64,000 nucleotides of DNA from Pantoea sp. At-9b (GTDB lineage Bacteria > Pseudomonadota > Gammaproteobacteria > Enterobacterales > Enterobacteriaceae): the NCBI RefSeq assembly GCF_000175935.2, contig NC_014837.1, positions 3,906,001 through 3,970,000 of the forward strand, in the 5' to 3' direction. Both the position numbers and the translations under genes were made by a program. Positions 54,844-64,000 of the stretch are shown here, one piece after another. The notes under the pieces are model-generated. The model searched no databases and was not told where the DNA came from. It saw only the letters and a program-made list of their open reading frames with translations. Each line of letters begins with the position of its first letter. Within the stretch, counting starts at the first letter, position 1.

Positions 54844-56220
54844 ATGAAAATTATAATCCTTGGTGCCGGGCAGGTCGGCGGAACCCTCGCAGAAAACCTG
54901 GTCGGTGAGAACAACGACATTACCGTCGTGGATAGCGATCCCACGCGTTTACGTCAGTTGCAGGACAAATTCGATCTGCGCGTGGTGCACGGGCATGGTT
55001 CTCATCCCCGAATCCTGCGTGAAGCCGGTGCGGAAGATGCTGACATGTTGGTGGCGGTCACCAGCTCTGACGAAACCAATATGATCGCTTGTCAGATCGC
55101 TTACTCCTTATTCAATACCCCCAACCGTATCGCGCGTATCCGTGCGGCTGATTATCTGCGTGATGCTGAGAAGTTGTTCGTACCGGAAGCCGTCCCTATT
55201 GACCATTTGATCTCGCCAGAACAACTGGTGATCGACAATATTTACCGTCTGATCCAATATCCGGGGGCGTTGCAGGTGGTGAATTTTGCCGAAGGCAAAG
55301 TGAGCCTCGCCGTGGTGAAAGCGTATTACGGCGGTCCATTAGTCGGTAACCCACTCTCCATTCTGCGCGAGCATATGCCGCATATTGACACACGTGTGGC
55401 GGCGATCTTTCGTCAGGATCGTCCCATTCGCCCGCAGGGTTCGACGATCGTTGAAGCCGGTGATGAAGTCTTCTTTATCGCCGCCAGCCAGCATATCCGC
55501 GCCGTAATGAGTGAGATGCAGCGGCTGGAAAAACCGTACAAACGCATCATGCTGGTGGGGGGCGGTAATATCGGCTTTGGCCTGGCACAACGGCTGGAAA
55601 AGCAGTACAGCGTAAAACTGATCGAACGAAATCCACAGCGCGCAGCAGAACTGGCAGAACAGCTACAGGATACGATTGTATTCTATGGTGATGCTTCCGA
55701 TCAGGAGTTGCTGGCTGAAGAACATGTCGATCAAATCGATCTGTTTATTGCGGTCACCAACGATGATGAAGCCAACATCATGTCAGCGATGCTGGCGAAA
55801 AAAATGGGGGCGAAAAAAGTCATGGTGTTGATCCAGCGCCGTGCCTATGTCGATCTGGTGCAGGGCAGCGTGATCGATATCGCCATTTCACCTCAGCAAG
55901 CCACCATTTCTGCGTTGCTCGGCCATGTGCGTAAAGCAGACATTGTTGGCGTCTCCTCGTTACGTCGTGGTATTGCCGAAGCGATCGAAGCGATCGCCCA
56001 CGGTGAAGAAACCACTTCACGCGTCGTTGGACGTTTGATCGAAGATATTAAATTGCCGCCAGGCACCATCATTGGCGCTGTGGTTCGTGGCGATGAAGTC
56101 ATTATTGCCAATGATAATGTTCGCATTGAGCAAGGCGACCACGTGATTATGTTCCTGACTGATAAGAAATTTGTGCCCGATGTGGAACGGCTGTTCCAGC
56201 CAAGCCCCTTCTTCCTTTAA
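54844..56220 (+). CDS. trkA: Trk potassium uptake NAD-binding subunit TrkA
   Basis: TrkA is the cytosolic regulatory subunit of the TrkH/TrkG potassium channels. The 458-residue protein (same as E. coli) contains two RCK units, each with a Rossmann NAD(H)-binding motif: [13 protein letters not shown] near residue 7 and [14 protein letters not shown] near 240. Each is followed by a TrkA-C domain. It lies 30 bases after rsmB. A small stem after it (56227-56247, CGGGCAA/TTGCCCG) lacks a T-run. Confidence 0.97.
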   Translation: MKIIILGAGQVGGTLAENLVGENNDITVVDSDPTRLRQLQDKFDLRVVHGHGSHPRILREAGAEDADMLVAVTSSDETNMIACQIAYSLFNTPNRIARIRAADYLRDAEKLFVPEAVPIDHLISPEQLVIDNIYRLIQYPGALQVVNFAEGKVSLAVVKAYYGGPLVGNPLSILREHMPHIDTRVAAIFRQDRPIRPQGSTIVEAGDEVFFIAASQHIRAVMSEMQRLEKPYKRIMLVGGGNIGFGLAQRLEKQYSVKLIERNPQRAAELAEQLQDTIVFYGDASDQELLAEEHVDQIDLFIAVTNDDEANIMSAMLAKKMGAKKVMVLIQRRAYVDLVQGSVIDIAISPQQATISALLGHVRKADIVGVSSLRRGIAEAIEAIAHGEETTSRVVGRLIEDIKLPPGTIIGAVVRGDEVIIANDNVRIEQGDHVIMFLTDKKFVPDVERLFQPSPFFL

Positions 56221-56337
56221 TCATTGCGGGCAAGATTTTATTGCCCGTCGTGATAATCCAGTTTAATCCTTTGTTGTAATGGCAAATGTTAAAAGGTTTG
56301 TTAGACTTTAGGCATTGGCCAAGGCAAGGAGATAACA

Positions 56338-56748
56338 ATGAGTTTTTTCAAAGAGTTTCGTGATTTTGCGATGCGCGGTAACGTGGTTGACCTCGCAGTT
56401 GGTGTAATTATCGGTGCCGCGTTTGGCAAGATTGTTTCATCGCTGGTGGCTAATATTATTATGCCGCCGCTGGGGTTACTGATTGGCGGGGTGGATTTTA
56501 AACAGTTCAAGTGGATCATAAAACCTGCGGAAGGCACAGCCCCTGCCGTCGTAATGGAATACGGTGTCTTTATTCAAAGCATTTTTGATTTCGTTATCGT
56601 CGCATTGGCCATTTTTATCGCCATCAAATTGATGAATAAACTGTACAAGAAAAAAGAAGTAGAGAAAGCCGATCCGAAACCGACGAATGAAGAACTGTTA
56701 TTGACGGAAATTCGTGACCTGCTGAAGCAACAAAACACCAAAATCTGA
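56338..56748 (+). CDS. mscL: Large-conductance mechanosensitive channel MscL
   Basis: MscL forms a homopentameric channel that opens on extreme turgor. The 136-residue protein (same length as E. coli) has the amphipathic N-terminal helix [15 protein letters not shown], two membrane helices (about 15-45 and 75-100) and the charged C-terminal helix bundle ([10 protein letters not shown]). It precedes a bidirectional terminator shared with arfA. With mscM at 4081, the window carries two osmotic safety-valve genes. Confidence 0.98.
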   Translation: MSFFKEFRDFAMRGNVVDLAVGVIIGAAFGKIVSSLVANIIMPPLGLLIGGVDFKQFKWIIKPAEGTAPAVVMEYGVFIQSIFDFVIVALAIFIAIKLMNKLYKKKEVEKADPKPTNEELLLTEIRDLLKQQNTKI

Positions 56749-56755
56749 TAGAGAA

Positions 56756-56780
56756 AACCGCCTGGACAGGCGGTTTTTTT
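56756..56780. terminator. Bidirectional terminator between mscL and arfA
   Basis: AACCGCCT (56756-56763) and AGGCGGTT (56768-56775) form a stem with a four-base loop. T-rich tails lie on both sides (TTTTTTT on plus, TTTTCTC on minus). It serves the convergent mscL and arfA. Confidence 0.87.
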
Positions 56781-56784
56781 ATCC

Positions 56785-56985
56785 TTAAAACCAGAAGGCC
56801 AGTGGTAAACTGCTTTGCTTACCACTGGCCTCCCAGTTACCCCGCTTCGCGTGTTTGTCTTTACGCCGATAGCTGCCTTTCCCTTTCTGATTCTGCTCAA
56901 TACGCTGGCGAAACAGCGGGTCGTGCAATAGCGCCTCGATGGCGTTGTCTTTGATCTGCCCTTTTTGATGCTGATAACGGCTCAT
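56785..56985 (-). CDS. arfA: Alternative ribosome-rescue factor ArfA (YhdL)
   Basis: ArfA recruits RF2 to ribosomes stalled without a stop codon, as a back-up to tmRNA. The 66-residue protein has the conserved N-terminal part [27 protein letters not shown] and RGNWEASGK. The start at 56985 follows GGAGGAAAT; the open frame upstream overlaps zntR and is not used. A perfect 13-bp stem (56796-56808 with 56819-56831) lies inside the 3' part of the coding region, as in E. coli, where such a hairpin truncates the message and makes arfA a tmRNA target. Confidence 0.93.
   Translation of the reverse strand: MSRYQHQKGQIKDNAIEALLHDPLFRQRIEQNQKGKGSYRRKDKHAKRGNWEASGKQSSLPLAFWF
56796..56831 (-). promoter_or_regulatory. 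Hairpin within the arfA coding region
   Basis: AGGCCAGTGGTAA (56796-56808) and TTACCACTGGCCT (56819-56831) form a perfect 13-bp stem with a 10-base loop, inside the last third of arfA. In E. coli the equivalent structure causes RNase III cleavage or termination and a non-stop mRNA. The truncated peptide would end after the RGNWEASG region. Confidence 0.82.
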
Positions 56986-57028
56986 ATTTCCTCCAATGAT
57001 TGACTGCGCAACTATAGGCCTATTCGCG

Positions 57029-57472
57029 TTAATTACAATCCTTGCTACAACAAATTTCGGGTTGCGGTTCTTCCCCCTTCTCCAGCGCTTCGAGAATTGA
57101 GCAGCAGGCGCTGCTATGGAGATCACCACAACAGGTTTCAGACAGACGTTGCAGCGAGCGCTGGATCGTTTGAAGCTCCACAATCATGCTGCTGACTTCA
57201 TCAAGACGCTTCGCCACAATGGCTTTTGATTCCTGGCAAGTGTGATGTTCGGGATCGATACGGATCGACAGCAATCCACGAATTGCATCAAGGCTAAAAC
57301 CTAACTGACGTCCGTAACGGATAAAGCGCAGACGCTGCAAGTCATCATCGCTATATAAACGGAATCCGCCTTCTGTGCGCACCTCATGATCCATCATTTG
57401 CTGCTTTTCATAAAAGCGGATGGTGTCAGGAGTAACATCAGCCATCTTCGCCAACTGCCCAATACGATACAT
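57029..57472 (-). CDS. zntR: Zinc-responsive MerR-family regulator ZntR
   Basis: ZntR activates the zinc exporter gene zntA when zinc is high. The 147-residue protein has the MerR helix-turn-helix ([21 protein letters not shown], split near residue 10), a dimer coiled coil (about 80-112) and the zinc ligands Cys79, Cys114, Cys115, His119 and Cys124. The tail ends EICCSKDCN, with extra cysteines not in E. coli ZntR (141 residues). The start at 57472 has GGAGAAAT upstream. It is one base from the yhdN stop, so it is probably translated from the same transcript. Confidence 0.95.
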   Translation of the reverse strand: MYRIGQLAKMADVTPDTIRFYEKQQMMDHEVRTEGGFRLYSDDDLQRLRFIRYGRQLGFSLDAIRGLLSIRIDPEHHTCQESKAIVAKRLDEVSSMIVELQTIQRSLQRLSETCCGDLHSSACCSILEALEKGEEPQPEICCSKDCN

Positions 57473-57473
57473 A

Positions 57474-57845
57474 TTATTTCTCCTGCCCCAGATGCTGCTT
57501 AATCGCCTCACGATACTCTCCTTGCAGGAACGCCGTACTCATCCCTGCCTGGCGCAGTTTCAGTTCCAGTAAGCTCAGTTTTTTCGCCAACTCTCGGGCC
57601 TGATGATCGTCAGGGTCCAACTCGCGTAGCAGATCTTTTACTTCCAGAGCTTCACGCCGCATCTCCAGCTCTGGCGGCAGAAAACCGGCATTTTTTAACA
57701 GCCGATAGCCCATACGCAGCTCTTCCGGTACACCGCTGTCATCTTCCAGTAGCAATGGTGCACCCTCGCCACGCAAATTGCTCAGTTCACCTTTTTCCTG
57801 AGCGGCAAGGATATGTTGTTCTGCAAGTTGGTCAATTAGCCACAT
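57474..57845 (-). CDS. yhdN: YhdN, DUF1992 (DnaJ-homologue-type) protein
   Basis: This 123-residue DUF1992 protein is like E. coli YhdN (122), with MWLIDQLAEQHILAAQEKG, GYRLLKNAGFLPPELEMRREA and SLLELKLRQAGMST. The function is unknown. The start at 57845 follows AGGAGCG; the frame is open 24 codons further upstream without support. It lies directly upstream of zntR. Confidence 0.92.
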   Translation of the reverse strand: MWLIDQLAEQHILAAQEKGELSNLRGEGAPLLLEDDSGVPEELRMGYRLLKNAGFLPPELEMRREALEVKDLLRELDPDDHQARELAKKLSLLELKLRQAGMSTAFLQGEYREAIKQHLGQEK

Positions 57846-57920
57846 GAGGCGCTCCTGACAGGGATAACTGCCATCAGCATAGCGGAAGGGGAGAAAATGG
57901 GAAGAAACGACAGGCAATAA

Positions 57921-57947
57921 AAAACCCGCCGAAGCGGGTTTTTTACG
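57921..57947. terminator. Terminator at the end of the alpha operon
   Basis: AAAACCCGC (57921-57929) and GCGGGTTTT (57934-57942) form a stem with loop CGAA. On the minus strand, after rplQ, it is followed by TTTTTTATTG; the plus side also has TTTTTTA. Confidence 0.88.
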
Positions 57948-57957
57948 TTACTGCAAA

Positions 57958-58368
<411 letters not shown>

Positions 58369-58384
58369 TTAACCTGTGATCGGG

Positions 58385-59374
58385 TTATTCATCAGCGATG
58401 CTTGCCGGCGGCCAGTTTTCCAGGCGCATGCCCAGAGACAGACCACGTGAGGCCAGCACGTCTTTAATCTCGGTAAGAGATTTTTTACCCAGGTTAGGCG
58501 TTTTAAGCAGCTCAACCTCGGTACGCTGTACCAGATCACCGATGTAGTGGATAGCTTCTGCCTTAAGGCAGTTAGCAGAGCGGACAGTCAATTCCAGATC
58601 GTCAACAGGGCGCAGCAGGATCGGATCGAATTCTGGTTTCTCTTCTTTCACTTCCGGCTGACGTACATCACGTAAGTCAACGAAAGCTTCCAGTTGTTCT
58701 GCCAGGATGGTTGCCGCACGACGAATCGCCTCTTCAGGATCGATTGTGCCGTTGGTTTCCATTTCGATGACCAGCTTGTCCAGGTCGGTACGCTGTTCAA
58801 CACGCGCTGCTTCAACATTGTAGGCAATACGGTCTACAGGGCTGTAGCAAGCGTCTACTAACAGACGGCCGATTGGGCGCTCATCTTCTTCCGAATGAAT
58901 TCGGGCAGAAGCCGGCACATAACCACGACCACGTTGAACTTTGATACGCATGCTAATAGATGCGTTTTCATCGGTCAGGTGGCAGATCACATGCTGCGGC
59001 TTGACGATTTCGACATCACCGTCGTGGGTAATGTCGGCTGCAGTCACAGGGCCAATGCCAGATTTATTCAGGGTCAGGATGACTTCATCTTTACCCTGAA
59101 CTCTTACCGCCAGCCCTTTCAGGTTAAGCAGGATTTCCAGGATATCTTCCTGTACGCCCTCTTTGGTGGAGTACTCGTGGAGCACGCCATCAATCTCAAC
59201 CTCGGTCACCGCGCAACCCGGCATGGAAGAAAGCAGAATACGGCGCAGTGCGTTGCCAAGAGTATGGCCAAAGCCACGCTCTAACGGCTCAAGGGTCACC
59301 TTGGCGTGCGTCGAACTCACTTGCTCGATATCTACCAGGCGCGGTTTTAGAAACTCTGTCACAGAACCCTGCAT
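58385..59374 (-). CDS. rpoA: RNA polymerase alpha subunit
   Basis: RpoA dimerises to nucleate RNA polymerase assembly and contacts UP elements and activators. The 329-residue protein equals E. coli in length. The N-terminal domain (about 1-235) has [25 protein letters not shown] dimer motifs (split near 45-65). A linker rich in acidic residues follows, and the C-terminal domain (about 250-329) has [14 protein letters not shown] [18 protein letters not shown]. Confidence 0.99.
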
Positions 59375-59399
59375 TGTGTCCTCTCTTTGGTACTAAGCT

Positions 59400-60038
<639 letters not shown>

Positions 60039-60052
60039 CTAAAAACGAGGCG

Positions 60053-60445
<393 letters not shown>

Positions 60446-60458
60446 TTACTCACCCCGA

Positions 60459-60815
60459 TTATTTCTTGATCGGTTTACGCGGACCCTTACGGGTACGTGC
60501 GTTGGTCTTGGTACGCTGACCGCGTACTGGCAGACCACGACGATGGCGCAAACCACGGTAGCAACCAAGGTCCATCAGACGCTTGATGCTCAGGGTGATT
60601 TCACGGCGCAGATCACCTTCTACAACGAATTTCGCAACTGCATCACGCAGCTGATCAATTTGTTCTTCAGACAGCTCACTGATCTTAACATTTTCAGCGA
60701 TGCCCGTTTCAGCACAGATGGCTTTAGAACGGGTTTTGCCGATACCGAAAATCGAAGTTAATGCGATAACGGTGTGTTTTTGATCAGGAATGTTAATGCC
60801 TGCTATACGGGCCAC
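60459..60815 (-). CDS. rpsM: Small-subunit ribosomal protein uS13
   Basis: S13 sits in the 30S head and forms intersubunit bridges. The 118-residue protein starts at a GTG (60815) with AGGAG upstream and ends [14 protein letters not shown]. It is the first gene of the alpha operon, and its start lies in the S4-binding leader, where translation of the operon is repressed. Confidence 0.98.
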   Translation of the reverse strand: MARIAGINIPDQKHTVIALTSIFGIGKTRSKAICAETGIAENVKISELSEEQIDQLRDAVAKFVVEGDLRREITLSIKRLMDLGCYRGLRHRRGLPVRGQRTKTNARTRKGPRKPIKK

Positions 60816-60914
60816 TATGCACTCCTATAATTAAATAAATGCGAACCATGCTGAAAAGCCCGTTTTCAGGATACTCAAATGGAAACGCATCGACATACAA
60901 AAGATTGGCTGGCT
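60816..60914 (-). promoter_or_regulatory. Alpha-operon leader with S4-binding pseudoknot
   Basis: The rpsM leader contains the hairpin CTGAAAA/TTTTCAG (60851-60857 with 60863-60869), enclosed by ATGCG..CC and GG..CGCAT segments. This is the conserved arrangement of the E. coli alpha-operon pseudoknot bound by ribosomal protein S4. It traps the ribosome at the rpsM GTG for feedback repression. Confidence 0.75.
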
Positions 60915-60943
60915 AATCTAGCCAGCTCAACCCGACTTTGCAA
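60915..60943 (-). promoter_or_regulatory. Alpha-operon promoter
   Basis: TTGCAA (60938-60943) and TAGATT (60915-60920) are separated by 17 bases on the minus strand between rpmJ and rpsM, as in E. coli. It supplements read-through from the spc operon. Confidence 0.7.
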
Positions 60944-60961
60944 GAAAAATATGTGAGAAAA

Positions 60962-62442
<1,481 letters not shown>

Positions 62443-62449
62443 CTGCTAC

Positions 62450-62887
<438 letters not shown>

Positions 62888-63067
62888 TTACTCCTCCACT
62901 TTCAGCATGTAGGAAATCGCGTTGATCATACCGCGTACTGCCGGCGTGTCTTCACGCTCTACGGTGTGACCAATACGACGCAGACCCAGGCCAACCAGAG
63001 TGGCTTTATGCTTAGGCAGGCGGCCGATTGAGCTACGGGTTTGTGTAATTTTAATAGTCTTCGCCAT
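62888..63067 (-). CDS. rpmD: Large-subunit ribosomal protein uL30
   Basis: This 59-residue protein starts [20 protein letters not shown] and ends YMLKVEE. The length equals E. coli. It lies between rpsE (five bases) and rplO. Confidence 0.97.
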   Translation of the reverse strand: MAKTIKITQTRSSIGRLPKHKATLVGLGLRRIGHTVEREDTPAVRGMINAISYMLKVEE

Positions 63068-63072
63068 CGTGA

Positions 63073-63582
<510 letters not shown>

Positions 63583-63587
63583 CTACC

Positions 63588-63950
<363 letters not shown>

Positions 63951-64000
63951 TTACTTCTTCTTAGCCTCTTTGGTACGCACGACTTCGTCGGCGTAACGAA
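63951..64000 (-). CDS. rplF: Large-subunit ribosomal protein uL6, C-terminal end (start outside the window)
   Basis: The last 15 codons and stop are present, reading RYADEVVRTKEAKKK and stop, the conserved C-terminus of L6. The position directly before rplR in the spc operon confirms it. Confidence 0.95.
   Translation of the reverse strand, partial: RYADEVVRTKEAKKK

Overview
The window is a chromosome segment of a gammaproteobacterium of the order Enterobacterales. Almost every protein is close in length and sequence to its Escherichia coli counterpart, Fis looks identical to the E. coli protein as I remember it, and the gene order follows two E. coli neighbourhoods. Differences from E. coli (type II dehydroquinase aroQ and msrPQ beside accBC, a triplicated yhcN-like gene, no acuI, yhdJ or acrEF) suggest an Erwiniaceae-like genus such as Pantoea or Erwinia. 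That placement is inference; the 16S gene is complete here and would settle it.

Layout. 1-7416: end of queG, a DnaA-box/IHF locus matching the position and architecture of E. coli datA, three tRNA-Gly genes, orn, rsgA, psd and mscM. In E. coli this block lies near 94 min. At 7417-7451 it joins directly to a block that in E. coli lies near 72 min: mdh, argR (divergent, with ARG boxes), three tandem YhcN-like (DUF1471) secreted small proteins, a barstar-like gene, aaeXAB and its regulator aaeR, tldD, yhdP, rng, maf, mreBCD and csrD. 28548-36915 holds msrPQ, aroQ, accBC, yhdT-panF, prmA and dusB-fis. 37461-41617 is a four-gene amino-acid ABC transporter preceded by a sigma-54 promoter and two NtrC-like sites.

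41774-47424 is a complete rRNA operon on the minus strand: P1 and P2, boxA, 16S, tRNA-Glu, 23S, 5S, tRNA-Thr, second 5S, terminator. 47565-57845 carries yrdA; the dprA-smg-yrdD-tsaC-aroE-yrdB series; def-fmt-rsmB-trkA; mscL; arfA; and zntR next to yhdN. 57921-64000 is the distal spc operon (rplF end, rplR, rpsE, rpmD, rplO, secY, rpmJ) and the alpha operon (rpsM, rpsK, rpsD, rpoA, rplQ).

The content is mostly core: translation (rRNA, tRNA, ribosomal proteins, fmt, def, rsmB, prmA, tsaC, rsgA, arfA), cell shape and envelope (mreBCD, psd, yhdP, mscM, mscL), fatty-acid and aromatic precursor synthesis (accBC, aroQ, aroE) and global regulation (fis, csrD, argR). No phage, insertion sequence, CRISPR array or defence island is visible. 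I did not find a convincing new system. The most rewarding items are the datA-like locus, the sigma-54/NtrC control region, the DUF1471 triplication, two copies of a palindromic repeat, a candidate AaeR operator and the hairpin inside arfA.
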